Source: DATLFQ01 sp035540915 (GTDB lineage: Bacteria > Actinomycetota > Acidimicrobiia > Acidimicrobiales > GCA-2861595). From it: DNA of 7,661 nucleotides. The stretch lies in assembly GCA_035540915.1 (NCBI GenBank), contig DATLFQ010000002.1, positions 1 to 7,661 of the forward strand. Reading direction: 5' to 3'. This document shows positions 1-6,770 of the stretch, piece after piece; positions within the stretch are counted from its first letter, which is position 1, and every line of letters starts with the position of its first letter. The position numbers were made by a program, and so were the translations under genes. The notes under the pieces are model-generated. The model did no database searches. It was not told the origin of the DNA and saw only the letters and a list, made by a program, of their open reading frames with translations.

Positions 1-37
1 CCGCCAGGTAGAAGAAGAACTGCACCTCGAGGCTCAT
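1..37 (-). CDS. Possible 5' fragment of an unidentified gene, running off the left edge
   Basis: An ATG at 37 on the minus strand opens a frame reading MSLEVQFFFYLA before the window ends. The residues are hydrophobic and aromatic, which would fit the start of a membrane segment, but twelve residues do not identify a family. No clear Shine-Dalgarno sequence precedes this ATG, and the same frame stays open upstream (reading KLADVDDA just before the Met), so the true start could lie further right. In DNA this GC-rich an open frame means little. It would be co-oriented with nrdAB but separated from nrdB by nearly 600 bp. It may not be a gene. Confidence 0.22.
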   Translation of the reverse strand, partial: MSLEVQFFFYLA

Positions 38-614
38 GGCATCGTCCACGTCGGCCAGTTTACGAGGCGGGCCCGACGCGTGCCGAGTGCACCGCACCCC
101 AGGCGGTGACCGGTGATCGGGCGCCGGAGCTGCAAAGAGTGCGGCGGCGTGACGGTTCGCCCGGGCGCCAGTTCCAGGCCCGTACGCCGGTGGCTCGTCC
201 CGCCCTGCCGAAAGGATCGCCGCCCGCCACGCCGACCCGCGCACGACGACCCGCGCACGACGACCCGCGCACGACGACCCGCGCACGACGACCCGCTACG
301 ACCGGGCCCGGCACAACCTCGACCGCCACGCAGCTATATCGTCACCGCCTTCATCGCCGGCGCGTCGTAGGCGCAGATCGCCCGCTGCGGTAGCGCCCGC
401 GACGGGGCGCTCTCGGACGGTCGCCGACGACGGAGCTCGCCTCGGGTTACTGGGCGAGCGTTCTGCTCGGCTCCGCGTATCTCGGCGACACCCCGAACGG
501 CAGAGTATGGCGTCGAAATCTTGGACCTCTGAGGAGGCTCGGCCTGCCAGCCGAACGATGTTCTGTCGAGTCAGCTTCCACGCGAAAACTCTGAGAGTGG
601 CGCGTCATTGATTC
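38..614. other. Non-coding stretch between the left edge and the end of nrdB
   Basis: I see no supportable gene here. The short open frames are rich in Arg, Pro, Thr and Ala, look like no protein family, and partly consist of a tandem repeat (234-302) whose 14-bp unit is not a multiple of three. I looked for a tRNA and found no T-arm or acceptor pairing. The stretch just past the nrdB stop (540-614) would be expected to hold a terminator for the minus-strand operon. Only weak short hairpins are visible there: TCGGC/GCCGA arms around 540-553, and ACTC/GAGT arms around 588-598 followed on the minus strand by four T residues. Neither is convincing. Confidence 0.6.
234..302. repeat. 14-bp direct tandem repeat, about five copies
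   Basis: The unit GACCCGCGCACGAC occurs four times perfectly and head to tail at 234-247, 248-261, 262-275 and 276-289. A fifth, degenerate copy at 290-302 has lost one base (GACCCGCTACGAC). The period is not divisible by three, so any open frame crossing it changes residue pattern from copy to copy, which argues against coding. The perfect identity of four copies suggests recent slippage. No function can be assigned. Confidence 0.93.
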
Positions 615-1706
615 TCAGAAGTCCTCATCGAAGGCGACCGCACCGCTCACGCCGACCTGATAGGCGGACACCGTCCGTTCGAAGAAGTTCGACAGCTCCT
701 GCACGTTCTGAAGTTGCATGAACCCGAACGGATTGGGGACGCCGAACCGAGCCGGGAGGTGCAGATCGGCGAGGCGCTGGTCGGCGACGTGCTGCAGGTA
801 CTGGCGGGTGTCGGTCAGCGACAACCCGGGAACGCCCTCGCCGAGCATGTCGGCGGCGAACACCGTCTCCGCCTCGACCGCCTCCTCCAGCATCGCCACG
901 ACTGCTCGCTCGAAGTCGGCGTCGAACAGGTCCGGCTCCTCCTGGCGGATGACGTCGATGACGGCGAAGGCGAACCGCATGTGGCAGCTCTCGTCGCGAA
1001 AGACCCAGTTGGTGCCCGACGCCAGCCCGTTGAGCAGGCCCTTGGATCGCAGGAAGTAGACGTAGGCGAAGGCGGCGAAGAAGAACAGGCCCTCGATGCA
1101 GGCAGCGAAGCAGACCAAGTTGAGGAGGAACGTGCGCCGGTCGCCGCGGGTACGCAGCGAGTCAATCGAGCTGATGGCGTCCATCCACCGGAAGCAGAAC
1201 TCCGCCTTTGCCCGGATCGAGGGGATGTTCTCAATGGCGTCGAAGGCGCGGGCTCGCTCGTCGTGGTCCGCGACATAGGTATCGAGCAGCGTCAGGTAGA
1301 ACTGCACGTGCAGCGCTTCCTCGTACAGCTGCCGGGACAGGTAAAGCCGGGCTTCAGGGGCGTTGATGTGGCGGTAGAGGCTGAGCACCAGGTTGTTGGC
1401 CACGATCGAGTCGCCGGTGGCGAAGAACGCCACCAGCCGGCGTACCAGGTGCCGTTCGGGATCCGACAGGACCGATCGCAGATCGACGACGTCCTCGGCC
1501 AGGTCCACCTCCTCGACCGTCCAGGTGTTGCGTATGGCGGTGCGGTACATCTCGTAGAACTGCGGGTAGCGCATGGGCCGCAGCGTCAGGTCGAGGCCCG
1601 GGTCGAGAATGGCGCGGCGGGTGGTGCCGGCGCGCGCAGTCCCGGGGGCTGCTTGCCCAGCGAGGTCGTCGAGGAGGGTGGCGGCGGTTGCCCGTAGGGC
1701 GCTCAT
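615..1706 (-). CDS. nrdB: Class Ia-type ribonucleoside-diphosphate reductase, beta (radical-generating) subunit
   Basis: This is the small subunit of aerobic ribonucleotide reductase. It holds a di-iron/tyrosyl radical that is passed to NrdA so that ribonucleotides can be reduced for DNA synthesis. The 363-residue protein has the whole metal site: Asp99, Glu130, His133, Glu205, Glu239 and His242, spaced as in E. coli NrdB (31 residues from Asp to the first Glu, 34 between the later Glu residues). Tyr137, four residues after His133, is the expected radical tyrosine, so this is not a radical-tyrosine-free variant. The acidic, aromatic tail ending AFDEDF is the usual docking peptide for NrdA. 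I chose the ATG at 1706 because it overlaps the nrdA stop (TGATG), which suggests translational coupling; a GTG at 1724 would add six residues. No nrdI or nrdH is nearby, which favours class Ia over Ib. Confidence 0.96.
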   Translation of the reverse strand: MSALRATAATLLDDLAGQAAPGTARAGTTRRAILDPGLDLTLRPMRYPQFYEMYRTAIRNTWTVEEVDLAEDVVDLRSVLSDPERHLVRRLVAFFATGDSIVANNLVLSLYRHINAPEARLYLSRQLYEEALHVQFYLTLLDTYVADHDERARAFDAIENIPSIRAKAEFCFRWMDAISSIDSLRTRGDRRTFLLNLVCFAACIEGLFFFAAFAYVYFLRSKGLLNGLASGTNWVFRDESCHMRFAFAVIDVIRQEEPDLFDADFERAVVAMLEEAVEAETVFAADMLGEGVPGLSLTDTRQYLQHVADQRLADLHLPARFGVPNPFGFMQLQNVQELSNFFERTVSAYQVGVSGAVAFDEDF

Positions 1707-4069
1707 CAGTCGCACGCCTCGCACGACCCGGGGTTCTCCAGGGCGCAGGCGACCGACGCCGGGTCGTCAGTCTGGACCGGCGCCGAGGTGGTGGTGATCC
1801 TCGACGCCGGGCGCGACCGCAGGTAGTACGTCGTCTTGAGGCCCCGCTTCCAGGCGTGCAGGTACATCGACGACAGCTTGCCGATGGTGGGCTGCTCGAC
1901 GAACAGGTTGAGCGACTGGCTCTGGTCGATGAACGGCCCCCGGTCGGCGGCCATGTCGATGAGGGCCCGCATGGGGATCTCCCATGCTGTGCGGTAGAGC
2001 TCCTTGAGCTCGTCGGGCAGGCCCTCGATGTCCTGGACCGACCCGTTGGCGGCCACCAACCGTCCCCGTGTGGCCTCGTTCCACAACCCCAGGCGCTGGA
2101 GATCGCGCACGAGGTGGGTGTTGACCTGGAGGAACTCGCCCGACAGGGTCTCGCGCTTGAACAGGTTCGACACCTGGGGCTCGATGCACTCGTAGCAGCC
2201 GGCGATGGAGGCGATGGTGGCCGTCGGGGCGACGGCGACGAGCAGGGAGTTGCGCAGCCCGACCTCGGCGACGCGGCCCCGAAGCTTCTCCCACCGTTCC
2301 GGATCGGACGGGGTGACGCCCCACAGGTCGGGCTGGAGCCGGCCCCGGGCGGCGTGCGTCTCGCTGTAGCGGGGGTGAGGGCCCGAGCTGGCGGCTAGGT
2401 CCGCCGATGCTTCGAGGGCGCTGGCGTAGAGCTCCTCGGCGATGAGCCGTGCCAGCTCGGCGGCCGCCTCGCAGGCGAAGGGGAGGCGTAGCTGGAAGAA
2501 GACGTCCTGGAGACCCATGACGCCGAGGCCGATCGGGCGCCAGCCGACGTTGGACCGCCGGGCCGCCTCGGTCGGGTAGTAGTTGGTGTCGATCACCCGG
2601 TCGAGGAACGGGACGACCGTCTTGACTACCGACCGGAGCCGGGTGAAGTCGAAGGCGTCGCCGTCCACGAAGCGGGCCAGGTTTATCGACCCCAGGTTGC
2701 ACACCGCTGTGTGCTCGGCGTCGGTGACCTCCAGGATCTCGGTGCACAGGTTGGACAGGTGCACCACGTTTCCCGGCTCGGCGGCCTGGTTGCAGGTGCG
2801 GTTGGCGGCGTCCTTGAACGTCATCCAGCCGTTGCCCGTCTCGGCCAGGGTGCGCATCATCCGGCCGTACAGGTCACGGGCCCGCACCTGGCGCACGGCC
2901 CGGCCCTCCTCCTCGGCCCGCTGGTACGCCTCGGCGAAGGCATCGCCGTACAGGTCGCACAGCTCCGGCACCTCCTTGGGGTCGAACAGCGACCACATCC
3001 AGTCGTTCTCCACCCGCTGCATGAACAGATCGGGCACCCAGTTGGCGATGTTGAGGTTGTGCGCCCGGCGGGCCTCGTCGCCCGTGCCGTCGCGCAAATC
3101 GAGGAACTCCTCGATGTCGGCATGCCAGGCCTCGAGGTAGACGCAGCACGCCCCCTTGCGCCGCCCACCCTGGTTCACCGCCGCCACCGAGGCGTCGAGG
3201 GTCTTGAGGAACGGCACCACCCCGTTCGACACGCCGTTGGTCCCCGTGATCAAAGAACCCCGCGAGCGCACCCGGGAGAAGGCGATGCCGATGCCACCGG
3301 CGAACTTCGACAGGGCGGCCACCTCGCCGTAGGCGCGGTAGATGTCGGCCAGGTCATCCGCCGGCGAGTCGAGCAGGTAGCACGACGACAGCTGCGGATG
3401 GGTGGTGCCGGCGTTGAACAGGGTGGGGCTGCTCGGCAGGTAGTCGAAGGCGGCCATGTGGCGGTACAGCCCGATGGCCTCGTCGGCATCGGTGGACAGC
3501 CCGCACGCCACCCGGAGCAGGAAGTACTGCGGCGTCTCCATGACCGTGCGCTGGTCGGGATGGCGCAGCAGGTAGCGGTCGTAGACGGTACGCAGCCCGA
3601 AGAACTCGAAGCGGTCATCGGCGGTGGTGTCGACGGCGTCGTCGAGCTTGCGGCGGTTGTCGATGACTAGCCGGGCGACGTCGGGCATGATCAGCCCCAG
3701 GCCGGCGGCGGCCTCGACCGACTGGGAGAACGAGGCGATCCCGAGGTTGCGGACCTCCTTGGCGATGTAGGCGCCGAGCAGGCGAGCGGCGAGGCGGGAG
3801 TAGGCCGGCTCCTCCACGATGAGTCCGGCGGCCGTGCGGATGGACAGCTCGTCGAGCTGGCGGCTGGTCGCGCCGTCGCACAGGGCGCTGATGGTGCGCG
3901 TCGCCACCCGCAGCGGGTCGACGCCGTCGAGGCCGCCGGCGCAGCGCTCCACCGCCCGCACGATCTTGTTGACGTCGACCGCCTCCAGCGACCCGTCGCG
4001 CTTGCGGACCTGCATGGCCTGGACCGCCTGGGGGAGGTCGGCGCGGGTGAGCGGCTCGTGAACGGACAT
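1706..4069 (-). CDS. nrdA: Class Ia-type ribonucleoside-diphosphate reductase, alpha (catalytic) subunit
   Basis: This is the large, catalytic subunit of aerobic ribonucleotide reductase, converting ribonucleoside diphosphates to deoxyribonucleotides in the cytoplasm. The 787-residue protein begins with an ATP-cone domain (about residues 20-105), the site of overall allosteric control by ATP/dATP. It continues with the ten-stranded barrel. Visible active-site residues are Cys230 (in LSSC), Asn440, Cys442 and Glu444 (in NLCTE) and Cys457 (in VCNLGS), matching the redox pair, thiyl-radical cysteine and catalytic Asn/Glu of the family. Tyr748-Tyr749 are the radical-transfer pair. The C-terminus ends CEACD, giving the thioredoxin/glutaredoxin-reducible pair Cys783/Cys786. 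The ATG at 4069 is chosen because GAGGAGA lies five bases upstream; an in-frame GTG at 4150 would lie inside the NrdR-like box. First gene of a two-gene operon with nrdB. Confidence 0.97.
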   Translation of the reverse strand: MSVHEPLTRADLPQAVQAMQVRKRDGSLEAVDVNKIVRAVERCAGGLDGVDPLRVATRTISALCDGATSRQLDELSIRTAAGLIVEEPAYSRLAARLLGAYIAKEVRNLGIASFSQSVEAAAGLGLIMPDVARLVIDNRRKLDDAVDTTADDRFEFFGLRTVYDRYLLRHPDQRTVMETPQYFLLRVACGLSTDADEAIGLYRHMAAFDYLPSSPTLFNAGTTHPQLSSCYLLDSPADDLADIYRAYGEVAALSKFAGGIGIAFSRVRSRGSLITGTNGVSNGVVPFLKTLDASVAAVNQGGRRKGACCVYLEAWHADIEEFLDLRDGTGDEARRAHNLNIANWVPDLFMQRVENDWMWSLFDPKEVPELCDLYGDAFAEAYQRAEEEGRAVRQVRARDLYGRMMRTLAETGNGWMTFKDAANRTCNQAAEPGNVVHLSNLCTEILEVTDAEHTAVCNLGSINLARFVDGDAFDFTRLRSVVKTVVPFLDRVIDTNYYPTEAARRSNVGWRPIGLGVMGLQDVFFQLRLPFACEAAAELARLIAEELYASALEASADLAASSGPHPRYSETHAARGRLQPDLWGVTPSDPERWEKLRGRVAEVGLRNSLLVAVAPTATIASIAGCYECIEPQVSNLFKRETLSGEFLQVNTHLVRDLQRLGLWNEATRGRLVAANGSVQDIEGLPDELKELYRTAWEIPMRALIDMAADRGPFIDQSQSLNLFVEQPTIGKLSSMYLHAWKRGLKTTYYLRSRPASRITTTSAPVQTDDPASVACALENPGSCEACD

Positions 4070-4146
4070 CGGGCTCTCCTCGGGATGGACAGACGGCTGA
4101 CGGGCATGCTCGGCACCGCGACCGGTAGGTGTTCCCTCGGCTGCGG

Positions 4147-4162
4147 GCACAAGATGTTGTGG
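4147..4162 (-). promoter_or_regulatory. NrdR-box-like operator upstream of nrdA
   Basis: The 16-mer contains the inverted repeat CACAA-GATG-TTGTG. Against the NrdR-box consensus acaCwAtATaTwGtgt it matches 12 of 16 positions, including all the strongly conserved ones. NrdR is the ATP/dATP-sensing repressor of ribonucleotide reductase genes. The box lies about 7-22 bases downstream of the predicted nrdA start point, where a bound repressor would block transcription. NrdR boxes usually occur in pairs about three helical turns apart. The expected partner position (about 4179-4194) matches only in its left half (ACACCAT), so the pair is incomplete or degenerate. No nrdR gene is in the window. Confidence 0.62.
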
Positions 4163-4170
4163 TGCCAGGC

Positions 4171-4182
4171 GTGTAACTACAC
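4171..4182. promoter_or_regulatory. Perfect 12-bp palindrome over the nrdA -10 region
   Basis: GTGTA-AC-TACAC is a perfect inverted repeat with five-base arms. It covers the proposed -10 hexamer of the nrdA promoter and is centred 22 bp (about two helical turns) from the NrdR-like box. It does not fit the NrdR consensus when centred (it begins GTGT where CAC is expected), so it may be the operator of a different regulator. The helix-turn-helix protein encoded after metE is one candidate, by proximity only. Confidence 0.4.
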
Positions 4183-4204
4183 CATTGGGCTTTCACCCGG
4201 TCAA
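4176..4204 (-). promoter_or_regulatory. Probable nrdAB promoter
   Basis: On the minus strand TTGACC (4204-4199) and TGTAGT (4181-4176) are separated by exactly 17 bp. They match the housekeeping -35 and -10 consensus at 5 of 6 and 4 of 6 positions. The predicted start point is near 4169, giving a leader of about 100 nt before the nrdA ATG. The promoter lies outside the cobalamin riboswitch and points away from it, so the nrdAB message would not contain that riboswitch. Confidence 0.55.
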
Positions 4205-4254
4205 GGGCTTCGTTTCAGTGCTAAATCGCCGTCGTCGTGCTTGACGCCGGCCGT

Positions 4255-4456
4255 GCCGGGTGGTCAACTGCGGGCTCCGCAGTGCTCGGGAACCCGGTGA
4301 GAATCCGGGGCTGTCCTCGCAACTGTGACCGGGGAGCCGATCTCCACGACTGCCACTGGGCCTGGCCCGGGAAGGCTGGAGTGAGGTGTCGATCCGGGAG
4401 CCAGGAGACCGGCTGCGGAGCACAGACAGCCAGGATTTCCACGACGGATGGAAGGA
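4255..4456 (+). promoter_or_regulatory. Cobalamin (B12) riboswitch with expression platform, upstream of metE
   Basis: The aptamer spans about 4255-4413 and shows the conserved cobalamin-riboswitch landmarks in order. These are the closing stem P1 (GCCGG 4255-4259 with CCGGC 4409-4413), a perfect 7-bp hairpin (4267-4273 with 4277-4283), GGGAA (4288), GGTGAGAATCCGG (4296-4308), CGCAACTGTGA (4318-4328), GCCACTGG (4352-4359), GGGAAGGC (4369-4376) and the B12 box GAGCCAGGAGACC (4398-4410). Such elements bind adenosyl- or methylcobalamin and usually repress the gene downstream. Here that is metE, a classic target because it is dispensable when B12 allows MetH to work. Between aptamer and start codon, TTCCA (4437-4441) can pair with TGGAA (4449-4453), burying part of the ribosome binding site. 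Control is therefore probably at translation. I could not assign a convincing plus-strand promoter. Confidence 0.95.
4437..4456 (+). promoter_or_regulatory. metE ribosome binding site in a putative sequestering hairpin
   Basis: GGAAGGA (4450-4456) is the Shine-Dalgarno sequence, ten bases before the metE ATG. Its first bases are paired in a five-base-pair hairpin (TTCCA 4437-4441, loop CGACGGA, TGGAA 4449-4453). The hairpin loop contains CGG, complementary to CCG in the loop of the aptamer hairpin GGAG/CTCC (4333-4345). This is the arrangement in which a loop-loop contact would stabilise the OFF state on cobalamin binding. The contact is only three base pairs, so this part is tentative. Confidence 0.45.
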
Positions 4457-4466
4457 CAGTGACGCC

Positions 4467-6770
4467 ATGGAGGCGTGTTCCGCGACCGCCAACCTCGGGT
4501 TCCCCCGCATGGGTGCCCAGCGCGAGTTGAAGTGGGCCCTCGAGCGCTACTGGCGCGACGACGATCCCGACGGCGCCGAGCTGCGGCGTACCGCCGCCGA
4601 GTTGCGCGAGCGCCACTGGCGCCTCCAGGCCGCCCACGGCATCGGGCGCATCCCGAGCAACGACTTCTCCCTCTACGACCACGTGCTCGACACCGCGGTT
4701 GCCGTTGGGGCCGTCCCCGAGCGCTTCGGTGGCCGCCCCTTCGAGGCCGCCGGTGACGACCCGTCCGCCCTCGGTGCCTACTTCGCCATGGCCAGGGGCG
4801 GGGAGGGAGCGCCCCCGCTCGAGCTCACCAAGTGGTTCGATACCAACTACCACTACCTCGTCCCCGAGCTGGCGCCCGGCCAGCGCTTCTCCTACGCGTC
4901 GACCAAGGCGGTGGGTGAGCTGCGGGAGGCCACCGCACTCGGCATCGCCACCCGCCCGGTGGTGCTTGGCCCGGTGACGTTCCTGCGGCTGGCCAAGCGC
5001 AGCGACGGCGGCGACCCACTCGACCTGCTCGACGCCCTCCTACCCGCCTACGAGGCGATGCTGGCCGATCTCGTCGGCGCTGGCGCCTCGTGGCTCCAAC
5101 TCGACGAGCCGACCCTCGTGCTCGACCTCGACGATGCCGCCGTGCGTGCCTACCCCCGCGCCTACGAACGGCTGCGGGCGGCAGCGCCCGATGCCGAGCT
5201 GACGCTCGCCACCTACTACGGACCGCTCGGCGTCAACGCGCCGCTGGTGCTGGCCCTGCCGGTGGACTTCGTCCACGTGGACCTCGTGCGAGGCGGCGAC
5301 GAGCTCGACGAGCTGGCCGGTCGGCTGCCCGCCCACCTCGGGTTGTCCCTCGGCGCCGTCGATGGCCGCAACGTGTGGCGGAGTGACCTGGGCGACGTCC
5401 TCCGGCGCATCGAGCCCGTCGTGGAACGCCTCGGCGCAGACCGCGTCCACGTGGCGCCGTCGTGCTCGCTGCTTCACCTGCCGGTGGATGTGGACGCCGA
5501 GACTTCGATCGACGACGACGTGCGGTCGTGGATGGCCTTCGCCACCCAACGCCTCGAGGAGGTGCGGGTGCTGGGGGCGGTGCTCGGGGGCGACCCGGCG
5601 GCCGCCGGCGTGGTCGCCCACAGCGGACGGGTCGCTGCCGCCCGGGCCGGGTCGGCCCGGGCCTACCGCCCGGACGTGCGGGCACGGGTGGCGGCGGTGA
5701 CTGACGACCTGGGTCGGCGCCGCTCCGCCTATCCCGACCGGCGCGACGCCCAGCGCAAGATCCTCGGACTGCCCCTGCTGCCCACCACCACCATCGGCTC
5801 GTTTCCCCAGACGGCCGAGGTGCGCCGCTTGCGCCGGCGCTTCCGGTCCGGCGAGATCGATGCCGCCACCTACGAGGCCGGCCTAGAGGCCGAGACCCAG
5901 GTGTGCGTCCGGCGCCAGGAGGCGCTGGGCATCGACGTCTTGGTGCACGGTGAGTTCGAGCGCACCGACATGGTGGAGTACTTCGGCCAGCAGCTCGACG
6001 GGTTCGTCACCACCGCCAACGGCTGGGTGCAGAGCTACGGCTCGCGGTGCGTGAAGCCGCCGGTCCTGTTCGGCGACGTGGCCCGGGCGCGACCCATGAC
6101 CGTGCGGTGGTCGTCGTTCGCCGCCGGCCTGACCGAGCAGCCGATGAAGGGCATGCTCACCGGCCCGGTGACGATCCTGCAGTGGTCGTTCGTGCGCGAC
6201 GACCAGCCCAGGGCAGACACGGCACGCCAGGTGGCGCTGGCCCTGCGCGACGAGGTGGGCGACCTCGAGGCGGCCGGCATCGGGGTGATCCAGATCGACG
6301 AGCCGGCGCTGCGGGAAGGACTCCCGCTGCGCCGAGGCGACCACGCCGCTTACCTGGACTGGGCCACCGGGTCGTTCCGCCTCGCGTCCGGCGGCGTCGC
6401 CGACGAGACGCAGATCCACACCCACATGTGTTACGCCGAGTTCGGCGGCATCCTCGAGGCCCTCGTGGCCCTCGACGCCGACGTCATCTCCATCGAGGCA
6501 TCACGGTCCACCATGGAGCTTCTCGACGCCTTCCGCGAACACGGGTACCCGAACGAGATCGGCCCCGGTGTGTGGGACATCCACGCACCCCGGGTGCCGG
6601 GCGTCGACGAGCTCGATGATCTGCTCGAGCGGGCCATCGCCGTGCTGGGCGCGGATCGGTTGTGGGTCAACCCCGACTGCGGCCTCAAGACCCGGGCGTG
6701 GCCCGAGGTGGAGGCCTCGCTCGAGAACCTGGTCGCTGCCGCTCGGCGGGTCCGTGAGCGGCACGCATGA
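4467..6770 (+). CDS. metE: Cobalamin-independent methionine synthase
   Basis: The enzyme transfers a methyl group from 5-methyltetrahydrofolate (polyglutamate) to homocysteine, the last step of methionine synthesis, without B12. The 767-residue protein is full length (E. coli MetE has 753) and contains both barrels: an N-terminal domain beginning LGFPRMG and the catalytic C-terminal domain from about residue 435. The zinc ligands are all present: His653 and Cys655 (in HTHMCY), Glu677 and Cys738 (in NPDCGLK), each exactly 12 residues beyond its E. coli counterpart. The homocysteine-binding residues also match: the IGSFPQT loop from Ile443, Glu496 and Asp611. The ATG at 4467 is chosen because it follows GGAAGGA and puts LGFPR near the N-terminus; the frame is open back to a GTG at 4386, which lies inside the riboswitch aptamer. 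The riboswitch upstream should repress it when B12 is available. Its stop overlaps the next gene. Confidence 0.98.
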   Translation: MEACSATANLGFPRMGAQRELKWALERYWRDDDPDGAELRRTAAELRERHWRLQAAHGIGRIPSNDFSLYDHVLDTAVAVGAVPERFGGRPFEAAGDDPSALGAYFAMARGGEGAPPLELTKWFDTNYHYLVPELAPGQRFSYASTKAVGELREATALGIATRPVVLGPVTFLRLAKRSDGGDPLDLLDALLPAYEAMLADLVGAGASWLQLDEPTLVLDLDDAAVRAYPRAYERLRAAAPDAELTLATYYGPLGVNAPLVLALPVDFVHVDLVRGGDELDELAGRLPAHLGLSLGAVDGRNVWRSDLGDVLRRIEPVVERLGADRVHVAPSCSLLHLPVDVDAETSIDDDVRSWMAFATQRLEEVRVLGAVLGGDPAAAGVVAHSGRVAAARAGSARAYRPDVRARVAAVTDDLGRRRSAYPDRRDAQRKILGLPLLPTTTIGSFPQTAEVRRLRRRFRSGEIDAATYEAGLEAETQVCVRRQEALGIDVLVHGEFERTDMVEYFGQQLDGFVTTANGWVQSYGSRCVKPPVLFGDVARARPMTVRWSSFAAGLTEQPMKGMLTGPVTILQWSFVRDDQPRADTARQVALALRDEVGDLEAAGIGVIQIDEPALREGLPLRRGDHAAYLDWATGSFRLASGGVADETQIHTHMCYAEFGGILEALVALDADVISIEASRSTMELLDAFREHGYPNEIGPGVWDIHAPRVPGVDELDDLLERAIAVLGADRLWVNPDCGLKTRAWPEVEASLENLVAAARRVRERHA

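Noticed and set aside
131..175. tRNA-like GGTTCG motif
   Set aside because: No 5-bp T-stem closes around it and no acceptor, D-arm or anticodon pairing could be found.
106..393. Small open frames across the tandem repeat on both strands
   Set aside because: Low-complexity Arg/Pro/Thr translations produced by a 14-bp repeat in GC-rich DNA; no ribosome binding site and no family resemblance.
540..614. Rho-independent terminator for nrdAB
   Set aside because: The hairpins available have only four or five base pairs and at most four T residues follow; not distinguishable from chance.
714..1697. Long open frame on the plus strand opposite nrdB (327 codons)
   Set aside because: It is antisense to an nrdB gene with every catalytic residue in place. 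Its residue content (Val, Glu, Arg, Gly-rich) reflects GC-rich codon shadowing and resembles no family.
1767..2747. Minus-strand open frame of 326 codons inside nrdA in another frame
   Set aside because: Same-strand frame shadow of nrdA, rich in Arg, Pro and Gly with no recognisable motif.
2711..3670. Long open frame on the plus strand opposite nrdA (319 codons)
   Set aside because: It is antisense to a conserved part of nrdA covering the active-site region, with shadow-type composition and no ribosome binding site or domain.
4070..4146. Possible second cobalamin riboswitch in the nrdA leader on the minus strand
   Set aside because: None of the conserved boxes (GCCACTG, GGGAAGGC, GCCAGGAGACC) occurs on that strand, and the leader is too short for the aptamer.
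4241..4269. TTGACG (4241) as the -35 of a metE promoter with TCAACT (4264) as -10
   Set aside because: Transcription would then start inside the second aptamer hairpin and remove part of the riboswitch; the -10 match is also poor.
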